This document shows, one piece after another, positions 49,920 through 58,618 of a DNA stretch of 60,741 nucleotides. The translations under genes were made by a program, and so were the position numbers. Under the pieces are notes generated by a model. That model saw nothing but the letters and a program-made list of their open reading frames with translations. It was not told the DNA's origin and made no database searches. Position 1 is the stretch's first letter; each line of letters begins with the position of its first letter. This stretch comes from an uncultured Muribaculaceae bacterium (GTDB lineage Bacteria; Bacteroidota; Bacteroidia; Bacteroidales; Muribaculaceae), in the NCBI GenBank assembly GCA_910587915.1, contig CAJUOB010000016.1:1-60741 (forward strand), given 5' to 3'.

Positions 49920-52900
49920 TTATTGCTCAGGAGATGTGCCTTTTATTGTGCGCAAGAATATGGCGTCTCCTTTTCCTCCGTCTTTTTTGTCTGTTCCGCT
50001 GAGGGTGGCGTTGTTGTCTCCCGATTTAAATCCCATTGTGTGGTAGTTCATGTCGAAGGATGTATTGGGCCCATCTGTTGCAGTGCATCGTCGGCACCAA
50101 TACATAGCCCCAGTCCGGCGATAGATGTCTGCAAACAGAGGTACGAATGGAAGTCTGGAAGCATCGGTAGACCATGTATCATAGTAAGCACTGCGATAGG
50201 CATATCTTAGTGTGCCCCCCGTGTCGTAGTCGCTGCGATATGAGCCTGATGCTTTTCTATGGCCGGAACCCGACTGACCGATGGGGAAAAATATCTGTGC
50301 ATGGGTGTCTTTGTTGTATACAACTACACCGCGCATGCCTTTGGTAGATGTAATATCGTCGTCGTCGTTGGTTTTGTCGTAACCATAGGCATCTCCGAGT
50401 TTTGTAGCCGTTTCGGTTGCACCGTCGCCATAGAGAACACCGTAGGCTTTTTTGATGGTGGATTCGTTGTGTGTGGACATAAGCTGTTGAAAATCAGTTC
50501 ATGTCGCTACGTATTCACCACTGTTATTTATGGTCCAGTCCTGGCCATCATAGCTTGGCTTTATTTCATTCCAGGCCATTGTAGTGGTTGTTCCATCGCT
50601 TTTCTTTACTTTAAGGGAGCCTGGTATTTTGCCAAACTGGTCGACTGTATTGTTTGATGAAAGTATTGCTGTAGTACTTTTGTGTTTGAACAGCGACCCT
50701 TCCATAAGCGGAGACCTGCAGGGAATGGCATTTCCATCCTTGTCGAAGGACTCGATATTGACGGTCTGCCACTCGGCTTTACCGTTCTCGAGGGCCAAGG
50801 CTCCGTAGCCTACGCGGCAGAATATGTCGTGTTCGCAGGTGTAGTTATGGTAGCGCACCTTGACCACAGCGCAACCTTTGTTGCCGTTGAAGTGGATTTT
50901 AAAGTCGATTTTGTGCTCCGATGCACCTTCGATACGGCGCACACCGCTTTGAGCTGCGTTTGTGCCGCTACCTATGGGGGTCGATATTAGTGAAATTATG
51001 TTATCCCCCCCGGTGACAATCTCAGCGCTCCAAGGCCCCATCGACTCGAATGCCTCGAATTCCTTGGACATGTCATACTCATTATCTTCTTTCAGCCACA
51101 TTAGGGTCACATTGAAGTCCTCTGGTTTGGTGTCGCCTGATCGCCAGACGGCTTTCGGATTTACGATGCGGCGTACCTGTATGATGTCGACATACACCGG
51201 GTCGATGCCTTCCACCGCGGTACCATCCTCATTGGACGCTACATAAAATTTTACTCTCTGACGTCGTGGATATGCTGTATATGGGTTATTGCCCGTAAAA
51301 CTTGATGTAGTGACCAATTCCTTTGAGCGTGTGAAGAGTGGCACGGTGAAAATACGTTCTGTAGCTACTCCATTGTCACTTTTCTTTGAATATGTGACTT
51401 TATAGAGACCATCCTCGTTATCGCCGTGTGTACCTTCTGAGACTATAAAATTACGCCAACCTCTGTCGTTGTCATTAAAATAGGTGTGGTTGACAGTGTA
51501 CATGTTTTTTGTATCGCTACCGCCTACATTATCTGACAAGCCGATCGAAGGACCATCAATTTGTAATAGTTTTGTCTTGCGAAGCGATAGGAACGATGTC
51601 CAGGGACCGTAATATTTATTTCCAGAACCATTAGGGTCCGATGGAGTACCATGATAGTATAGGTCTTTGTTTGTAGTGATGGGATCCCTATGGGTTGATG
51701 GGTCGGGATAGTCTTCTGTATCGTTACCCCAAGGCTCCCAGTATGTCTGTTCTGTCAGGTTGTCATTTTCGTAGAATCGTTTTCTGAAGTCCGCATTCTT
51801 GATGCTATTCGAAGGCACGCCATGCTTGTATTTGATCTCCTTGTCGTCGGTGCCTATGATTTCTGCACGGAGATAGTAGGAGTCGTCGAGCTCGCCCGAC
51901 ATTTTCACCGTCAGATTCATGTCCTTGTTGTAGAGATAGGATATGAACTGAGGGGAGCTGATGTGCAGACCCACCTTCTCCTTGTAGTCTATGTGCCAGT
52001 CGGCGTCGTTTCCGTTGCCTTTGAGCACGAGGGTGAGCTTATAGTGGGCGTTTCGCACGGCATCGTAGTCGGTCGAGGTATTCTGGCCGAGCATGAAGCG
52101 GTACTTGATTGGTCCGGAGCTCACGAACTCGTTGTTCGATGAGTTGCGGTAGTATCCCGACACTTCGATATATGTGCCGTAGGGCTTGTGGTCCTTCCAT
52201 CCTGAAGTGAGGTCGTTCTCGCTCGGATTGGGGTACCATATCTTGGTGCTGTCGTCGGGGTGAGGCTGTTGTTTGTTTTTGCCTGTGCCCTGCATGTTCT
52301 CGTAGAAGAATAGCGAACGTGCCGTGTGTGCATGGGCTTTATCGTTGATAGCCTTGTCGGCACCTTCCTCGCCTTTGCCGAGGTAAGGATGTCCGCTGTT
52401 GCACACATGGAGATAGTTTGTGGGCAGCAGGTCGGCTATCTGAGCGTCGGTGAGCTCGGGCTGTATGGTTATTTTCTTGCCGTCGGGGTATAGGCCATTG
52501 GCGGCGGTATATCTGTTGGCTGATGCTTCTTTGCTGTCGGGCTCGGTCTGGGTGCCGCGCACATCGCCCTCCCATCCGGGACGGTTGGCGTAGCCAAGAT
52601 ATGCCTGCTTGGGAATGTCCTTGATGGCGATATCGTAGATTATCACCTGCACGTTGTCGTAGAGCCGCGATCCGTCGAAGGCCACTGTTACTTTCGAGGC
52701 CAGTCGGCGTACCCATGCGTGGAGTTCGGCCACTTTGTTGCTCACTACGATGTGGGAATCGTCGGTCTGCTCGCGGTTGGGGCCGTCGGCCGAGAAAATG
52801 CCGAACATCTGGCTGTTTTTGGATATATCGTCGGGATTCCAGTTGAATTTAAGGGCTTTGAGGTCCTCGCGTGTTGTGAATTCTTTTTCCTCGAATTTAT

Positions 52901-53396
52901 CGACGTTCGCTACCGCATATATGAAGTAGCGTCCGGTGGGCATGGTTATGTTGTATGTCACACGGCCGGCTTTGTCGTCGCCCAGTGGTGGAATGGATGT
53001 TTTTTCGGCAGGCAGACGGTTGTCGATGTTTTCCTCGTTCTTGATCGAGGCGGGATCGATGGAGAAACTGTCGGCCATCGGGCCCGATTTGGATGCTCCG
53101 CTTCGGCTCAGTACCGGATATTTGCACAGGAACGACCCCTCGCTGTCGAAAATCACCATCCACAGCTCGTTGATGTTCTGTATGCTTGTGCCGGCATCGC
53201 CACCGGCGGCAGCATCTTCATAGTAGGCACGGCTTTTGAGGTCGACATCGGCTTCATAGCTATACTCCACCGATACATTGATCGTAGACTTGGAGCCGTC
53301 TACAACCGGCACTTCATAGCGTAGGTCGTCCTCGCATGCGGCGAGGCATACTAATGCAAGAAGAGCAAGAAGAAAGGATATGTATGGTTTGTACAT
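49920..53396 (-). pseudogene. DUF4906-type fimbrial tip protein split by an in-frame TGA
   Basis: The N-terminal 965 residues (53396-50499) start with a lipobox (LAAC, Cys21) and have the fimbrillin-like beta-rich pattern of DUF4906 tip proteins. The frame stops at TGA 50501-50499, then continues in the same frame for another 192 codons (TDFQQLMSTHNESTIKKAYG onward to a stop at 49920), including a Cys-Arg-Arg-Cys pair and a FLRTIKGTSPEQ end. One Trp (TGG) to TGA change, or a sequencing error, explains it; the full protein would be 1,158 residues. The nearby C-terminal 1.3 kb is noticeably AT-richer than the first part, consistent with recombination of a variable tip. As written, translation yields a truncated protein or two fragments. 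Confidence 0.75.
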
Positions 53397-53423
53397 GCGT
53401 TTTGTATTCTGTTTCCTATACTA

Positions 53424-55088
53424 TTAAATATTAAAAGGATCGTCGATAGGGCTTGTTAAGGCTTCGTCGGCAAAGTACTTGCCGGTGAGTACGTTGTAGT
53501 AGTACACGTTGTCGGTGGCTACTTCGGTGAATTTGAGCTGTCCGCTACGTGATGTTTCGCCGTCTTTGAGAACCTCGGGTATCACTTCTATAGCCTTGTT
53601 GGTGGGAGCGAAGAAGCGGCAGTCGTAGGCGCGGTAGTAGTAATAGCGTCCGCCGTCGACAGTTTTCACGTCGGTTATACCGGTTGCCACGTTGTAGCTG
53701 TCGTTGCAGTATGGGTCTACAATCTTATTGCTGTTGTCGGGTCCGTAGTATTGGCCGGCGGTGTAGTCGTAGTAGTAGAGAACGTTGAAATTCTGGTCGG
53801 AGATTATGCCGCGGCCAGTCACTGCGTCGAGTCCGGGGTAGGGATTGGCAATCGGAGTCTTTTTGTCGGTATCGTAGTATATGCCGGTCTTTGGGTCGTA
53901 GTATATGGTTTTTTCCTTCACATTGCCTTCCAGGTCTTTTTCCTCGATGGTAATGGGGATGTAGCGGTCGGTGTCGACCTCGAGACCGAAACCAGGACGG
54001 AGATCGTACTCGGCGTAGGGCACCACCTGCACAGTAACCTTTATTTCATCGACCTTTTTATTGACTTCGAATTTGTACCAGTAGTTGCGGTATATGTCGA
54101 TGTGCTGTCCATAAGTGTCGAGAAAGTCGATATAATATGGATCGCGACCCGAGTAAGTGACGCAGATCCTTGCCCTGTTCGCCGGGTTGGATGTGCGGTT
54201 TATGTGGTAGAATTCGGGCACGTATATGTAGTAGTGTCCGTCGCTGTCCTTAGTGAGTTCCATTGGCACATCCGACTCTCTTTCGCCGAATCCCCAAGGT
54301 ACCGATACATTGGCCACATAGTCTTTGTCGTACGAATCTTTAACGTATTGGTTCTGGTGGGTCACACCCTTAGGCATGGGCATGGCTGCGGTCTTGTGGC
54401 GTGTAATGCACACCGAAGCCATGGGCATGGCAGTATCGTCGCTGTCCCACACTTCGATTTTGGCGAGTGCTCGGAGCAGGTGGAGTGTGCCGAGGGTCTT
54501 TAAAATGTTGGGTTCGATCTGTACGTTTTCGAACTGGCTTACACCAAACATCGCTATTTTGTCGCTCTTGGCAAGCACTGGCCCTGGCAGTGTGCCTGAA
54601 TAGTCGATAGGGTCGACATTGTCGAAAAGTTCGCTGAGTGTGTACTTCGAAAGGTCGGCGGGATACTGATGGCGCCAGTTGGCGAGCACCACAAGTTTCA
54701 AGGCTCCGGCGACGTTGATGGTTTCGGCGGTCTCCCTGGCGAGGTCGCATTTGAGGAGATAGCGTTTGGCACTCTCGAAATTATCGCCTATGGGCACAAA
54801 GAGAGGATCTGTCACAGTGGCGAGCCATCTGTCGTTGGTATCGTATAGAATCACACGGAAATCCTCGCCGTTGATGTCGATATAGTTCTCGTAGCCTGAG
54901 CCGGGATCGTACTCGCCGTCTTGCGGAGCGCGCGAAGCGGTACCGTCGCCCGAATCGAGGTATATGCTGAATGAGAATCCGTCCACCGGTTCGTCATCGG
55001 GCATAGGTGTAGGCACCGGTTCGTCGGCCGATGTGCATGCGCCCAATGCGATTGCTGCGAGGATGTATGTTAGAGTTTTCTTTATCAC
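53424..55088 (-). CDS. Accessory fimbrillin-like lipoprotein with C-terminal repeats
   Basis: The 554-residue protein has a lipobox (LGAC, Cys18) and the N-terminal sandwich layout of the FimA/Mfa superfamily. Its last 160 residues are Tyr-rich and contain three related segments of about 25 residues at roughly 393-416, 435-458 and 528-554, each of form YY(D/N)-x-x-TGxYY then PI-x-DPY or a variant, as well as a more degenerate copy near 476-500. That tail is unusual for fimbrillins and could bind carbohydrate or peptidoglycan. It lies between the FimB/Mfa2 gene and the tip gene, so a role as a minor shaft or adaptor subunit is likely but unproven. Confidence 0.75.
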   Translation of the reverse strand: MIKKTLTYILAAIALGACTSADEPVPTPMPDDEPVDGFSFSIYLDSGDGTASRAPQDGEYDPGSGYENYIDINGEDFRVILYDTNDRWLATVTDPLFVPIGDNFESAKRYLLKCDLARETAETINVAGALKLVVLANWRHQYPADLSKYTLSELFDNVDPIDYSGTLPGPVLAKSDKIAMFGVSQFENVQIEPNILKTLGTLHLLRALAKIEVWDSDDTAMPMASVCITRHKTAAMPMPKGVTHQNQYVKDSYDKDYVANVSVPWGFGERESDVPMELTKDSDGHYYIYVPEFYHINRTSNPANRARICVTYSGRDPYYIDFLDTYGQHIDIYRNYWYKFEVNKKVDEIKVTVQVVPYAEYDLRPGFGLEVDTDRYIPITIEEKDLEGNVKEKTIYYDPKTGIYYDTDKKTPIANPYPGLDAVTGRGIISDQNFNVLYYYDYTAGQYYGPDNSNKIVDPYCNDSYNVATGITDVKTVDGGRYYYYRAYDCRFFAPTNKAIEVIPEVLKDGETSRSGQLKFTEVATDNVYYYNVLTGKYFADEALTSPIDDPFNI

Positions 55089-55206
55089 TGTTCTTGATGA
55101 GAGATGGTGGTGGAACTATGAATTATCTGATCATAGGGTTATGGGAGGATGTTTAAGTGGGAATTGTGATGCCCGACCGCATTGACGCCCCCGGGTCTTA
55201 TGCCAC

Positions 55207-56268
55207 CTACAAGTCGGTGTCCTGCAGCACGAGCTTCCAGGAGTTGATGTAGATGTAGGCGTTCATCCAGCGATCGCCCTGGTCGAGGAAGAACACGAGG
55301 TCGTATTTGTCCTGGCGGTCGAGGTATTCCTGGTCGTCCATCTTGGCGTAGCTGCCTTTCACCAGCAGCGCGTAGTCAATGAGGGGTATGGAGAGAATCT
55401 TCTCGCCTTTTTTGTTGTACACGGTCACATGCACGTCTTTCTGCTGCTCTTTGGTGAGACGGCTGATGGTGTGCGATGCCACGCATGCGCTCATGGTGGT
55501 GAGGGGGGCGCGGGTGCCCATTGTCTCCACCGACGGGTCGTCGGGGCCCTGGGGCCATGTCACACCTGCGGTACCGCTCATGGTGGTGTGGGCGTAGTAG
55601 GTAATGGTCTCGTCGTCGAGGAGGTGGTTGTCCCAATCCATGGAGCCGTTTGCGGCAGTGATGGTGAAGGTGTAGTCATCTTTATTCACCGGCTCGCCCG
55701 AGAGGTGCTGGAGCACGATGTTGACTTCGTTGGTATTCTTGATCAGGGGTACGGTGACAATGTGTGTGCCTTCGTCCTCGGGGAAGTTGGCCACGTCGAC
55801 ATGACCATGGTAGAGGCGGTTCATGTCGGAGCGCACTGTGCCGCCTGCATGGCCGTCCTCGTGGTTGCGGGCCATGGTGCATGTGAGGCCGGTGTGGTGC
55901 GAGGCTTCGGGCACGGTGAAGTGGGGGCCTACACCTTCTCCGCACCATGCAAGGAGCTTGTAGTTGCCGGGTGCGATGCCGTCGACATCCATCAGGTAAC
56001 CGTCGGCTTTGAGGGCGTCGCCGCTCTCGCTGCGCTGCCATACTATATCGCCGCTTTCGGGGTCGACGATGTAGAGGGTTACTGCGTTGACCTCGTTGGG
56101 GAAGGCGTCGGCAAAGTGTAGATTCCAGTCGAAGCGGAAGCGCACCTTGTAGTGCGGGTCGCAATCGCCTTCGTAGTCATAGATGAGAGAGTCGCAGGAG
56201 CCGAGCGTCATGGCTGCGAATGCCATGATGGCTGCTGCAAATCTACGTGCGATATGGTTGGCTTTCAT
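55207..56268 (-). CDS. FimB/Mfa2-family fimbrial anchor lipoprotein
   Basis: Members anchor and limit the length of type V fimbriae on the outer membrane. The 353-residue protein has a lipobox (LGSC, Cys25) and the family opening SLIYDYEGDCDPHYKVRF with a pair of cysteines, followed by the beta-sandwich with LLAWCGEG near residue 105. The C-terminal IYINSWKLVLQDTDL resembles the terminal donor strand of the Mfa1 gene upstream, which would suit pilus assembly. It follows mfa1 with a 231-base gap that holds a terminator and AT-rich repeats. Confidence 0.85.
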   Translation of the reverse strand: MKANHIARRFAAAIMAFAAMTLGSCDSLIYDYEGDCDPHYKVRFRFDWNLHFADAFPNEVNAVTLYIVDPESGDIVWQRSESGDALKADGYLMDVDGIAPGNYKLLAWCGEGVGPHFTVPEASHHTGLTCTMARNHEDGHAGGTVRSDMNRLYHGHVDVANFPEDEGTHIVTVPLIKNTNEVNIVLQHLSGEPVNKDDYTFTITAANGSMDWDNHLLDDETITYYAHTTMSGTAGVTWPQGPDDPSVETMGTRAPLTTMSACVASHTISRLTKEQQKDVHVTVYNKKGEKILSIPLIDYALLVKGSYAKMDDQEYLDRQDKYDLVFFLDQGDRWMNAYIYINSWKLVLQDTDL

Positions 56269-56499
56269 ATTGGGCTGACTGTCCTTTTTAAATTATGAAT
56301 TGGGTATTATGAATTATGAGTTGTGCCTTCGGCGATAATGATTGAAAAAAAGATTGGTTGCCGTCGGCGCTATGAAGAAGAGGGTTTCATCTTTAATTTT
56401 TTAATTATGAATTATGAATTGTAATTGAAAAAAGTGAGAAAAGATAGCCGGGAGCCGGTGCACCCGGCTATCTTTCGGTGTTAGATTATGAGAGAGTGA
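56269..56499. repeat. Gap with AATTATGAATT-type repeats
   Basis: Several copies of an ATTATGAATT unit lie in two clusters, about 56295-56335 and 56400-56425, some in direct repeat. They flank a GC-richer stretch. No gene is supported. Such units occur in other Bacteroidales gaps, by recollection rather than search. Confidence 0.55.
56440..56475 (-). terminator. Intrinsic terminator after the Mfa1 gene
   Basis: A perfect 13-bp stem (56440-56452 with 56463-56475) lies 24 bases past the stop; on the minus strand TTTTCTC follows. It could set a high ratio of major subunit to downstream minor genes. Confidence 0.85.
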
Positions 56500-58359
56500 T
56501 TAGAGTTCGATGTTCTGCTGAACGATCTTCCAGGAGAGGATGTTGATCTTGGCTGCGAGAGCGAAGCGTTCTTTCTTGGGATCGTCGGGGATGATCTCTT
56601 CTGTTTCGTCGTCGCCTTCGATGTCACCGGGTTTGAATACACCGTGGCCAAGGCTGAGAACTTTCGAAACATTGAGCTGGTACCAGTGGTTACGTACGAT
56701 ACCGTAGTTGCCTTCTTCTTCAACCTGGTAGTTCTTGGTCTGGTTGGTGCTTACAAGGTGCTCGATGGGCACACTGTAGAACATTGCACCGCTGCGGAAT
56801 GCAGTTGCGGTAGAAGTGGCGTTGAATGCGGCGAGTTCCTTGTTCACATCTTCTACAGTTGCAGGTACGAGGCGGTCGCCTTCCTTCCAGCCTTCGGGCT
56901 TCTTGTAGAGTACTACGTCATCTGCGGGTGTATAGGTGATTACGATTTCGCCGGTAGCACCTTCAGCAGGCTTTGTCCAGTCGCAGGTGAAGTCAGCAGC
57001 TGTAAGAGCATCGTATTTGTATTTCTCATGAGTGATAGTGGTAGTGGAACCATCGGGATTTTCGACTTCTTCTGTAGTTGATTCAACGAGTTCTTCGTTG
57101 GTCCAATACTGGAGACCGTTGGCAGCGAGGAGCTTGCCAAGAACGTAGTTCATGTACTGATCTTTCTTGAAGTAGAGACCGTTGTATTCCACGAGTTCGA
57201 GCTCTTCGGTGCAGGCTGCGTCAGCGTATACGCGGGCTGTGATAAGCACCTGAGTTACCTTGGATGGAATGAGGGTGTGGTCTTCGTCGCTTACACGGAT
57301 TTTGGTGTAGTCGTTGGTAGTCTCATAGCCGTAGATGGCCTTGGAGGGGTCATTCTTGGCCTGAGGGAAGGTGCTGTAGGTGAGACGCGATTCGTTGGGG
57401 TCGTAGCTGAGCGATTTTGCCCAATAGCTGCGGTAGAATTCGGGGTGGTTCCAACCTTTCCAGAAGTCGGTTGCAGCGAAGCCATCGAGATTCTTGGAGA
57501 GGTAGCTGGCGGGTTCCTGACCTGTGAGGCCGTAGCCGAGAATCTTCACGTATACAGTTTCCGAAGCGGAAGGTACGCCCTCTACGTTTCCATTGCTGCT
57601 GTTATCTGCGCCGGCGATAGTCACGTCAACGGGGAAGACGCCATCCTTATTGAGAAGACCGGTGAGCTGGAACTTAGCGGCAAGACGCTCTACATAGATT
57701 TCTACAGCCTTATCATTTACATCATCAGGCTTGGGAACTTCGGTGAGGAAGTCGGAGTCTTTAAGCTTGGTGGCGTAGTAGTGGGCGTTGTCGTAGCGAG
57801 TCTGGTCTTCTGCATCGAGGAACGATGTTGTGCTCATCACGAAGTTATCGCCGGTGAGGATGGAAAATTCGCGCATGCGAGTCTCATCCATGCTCCAGTT
57901 GTTTGCTTCGACAGTCGATGCGAAGTTTGCGGGAGCATTGAGAACGGTGATGACGTAGGCAGGAAGATTGTTTTTAGAGAGATTGCGGAGCACGAGGGTG
58001 TTGGTGCCCATATACTCGATGTTGGGAGCATCGTTGCCGGTGCCGGCCTGCCAGATGTTGGTGCGAGTCAGGAAACGACCGTCTTTGTCGTAGAAGAGGA
58101 AGTCAGCGCTGTTTATAGCGTGCTCGTCTTCGTTGCCGAATACGTAGTCACCTTCTTCTGCGGGATCCTGTGGTTTGCCGGTCTCATCATAGCCTGCAGC
58201 ACGGCTGCGTGCGCTGTTTGCGTCGGTGATGTTGACGTTGAGGTACAGGGTAGTACCATCTCCTTCTCCAGGGGTGGGAGCCGGGGTGGGCTCGTCGGAG
58301 GAGCAAGCCGCGAAGGAGAGTGCGGCGAAGCCCATCATCAGATAAGATAATTTGTTCAT
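56500..58359 (-). CDS. Mfa1-family major fimbrial subunit
   Basis: Shaft subunit of a type V fimbria. The 619-residue lipoprotein precursor has a lipobox (FAAC, Cys19), a Pro/Thr-rich linker, then a two-domain fimbrillin with LYLNVNITDANSARSR, where an Arg-Ala stretch could be the site of a maturing protease as in Porphyromonas. The final KINILSWKIVQQNIEL strand is the expected C-terminal donor strand. Clear Mfa1-like segments include KVLSLGHGVFKPGD near the end. It is flanked upstream by a GC-rich repeat region and downstream by its own terminator. Confidence 0.88.
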   Translation of the reverse strand: MNKLSYLMMGFAALSFAACSSDEPTPAPTPGEGDGTTLYLNVNITDANSARSRAAGYDETGKPQDPAEEGDYVFGNEDEHAINSADFLFYDKDGRFLTRTNIWQAGTGNDAPNIEYMGTNTLVLRNLSKNNLPAYVITVLNAPANFASTVEANNWSMDETRMREFSILTGDNFVMSTTSFLDAEDQTRYDNAHYYATKLKDSDFLTEVPKPDDVNDKAVEIYVERLAAKFQLTGLLNKDGVFPVDVTIAGADNSSNGNVEGVPSASETVYVKILGYGLTGQEPASYLSKNLDGFAATDFWKGWNHPEFYRSYWAKSLSYDPNESRLTYSTFPQAKNDPSKAIYGYETTNDYTKIRVSDEDHTLIPSKVTQVLITARVYADAACTEELELVEYNGLYFKKDQYMNYVLGKLLAANGLQYWTNEELVESTTEEVENPDGSTTTITHEKYKYDALTAADFTCDWTKPAEGATGEIVITYTPADDVVLYKKPEGWKEGDRLVPATVEDVNKELAAFNATSTATAFRSGAMFYSVPIEHLVSTNQTKNYQVEEEGNYGIVRNHWYQLNVSKVLSLGHGVFKPGDIEGDDETEEIIPDDPKKERFALAAKINILSWKIVQQNIEL

Positions 58360-58389
58360 ACTAAAATGATTGGTTGATATTGTTTGTTG

Positions 58390-58403
58390 ATTGAAAATTC
58401 AAT
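58390..58403. promoter_or_regulatory. Palindrome upstream of the Mfa1 gene
   Basis: ATTGAAAATTCAAT lies about 30 bases before the start codon. I saw no TAnnTTTG box facing the gene, so this could be an operator for an atypical promoter. Very tentative. Confidence 0.3.
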
Positions 58404-58434
58404 GGATGTATATATTTTTGCGCCTTAGGGGGGG

Positions 58435-58586
58435 TAATCGGCGTCCTGCGGACGCCCCTGTGGCGGGGGATCGGTGCCGGGCACATCTCGCTGCGCTTCG
58501 ATGTACCCGGTTATGGGTTAATCGGCGTCCTGCGGACGCGGTGCGGAGCCTCTGTCGGGTGGGCTACATCGGTGTCCTGCGGACGC
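58435..58586. repeat. Three copies of a GTCCTGCGGAC palindrome
   Basis: A GCGTCCTGCGGACGC core forms a 6-bp hairpin and recurs at 58441-58455, 58525-58539 and, with one change, 58572-58586, preceded by TAATCG or similar. Copies two and three share a further GGTGCG-AGCCTC extension downstream. The set fills most of the gap between the Mfa1 and DUF3868 genes and looks like a REP-type repeat. Confidence 0.7.
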
Positions 58587-58618
58587 GGTGCGAAGCCTCG
58601 GTCGGCCTATGCGAGAGC

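Noticed and set aside
50499..50501. TGA as selenocysteine or stop-codon recoding
   Set aside because: No selenocysteine genes or SECIS-like element nearby, and TGA terminates many other genes in the window. A nonsense change or error is simpler.
58360..58618. Invertible promoter for the Mfa1 gene
   Set aside because: I looked for inverted repeats flanking a promoter-sized segment and found only a short palindrome and hairpin repeats, not a pair suited to a recombinase, and no recombinase gene.
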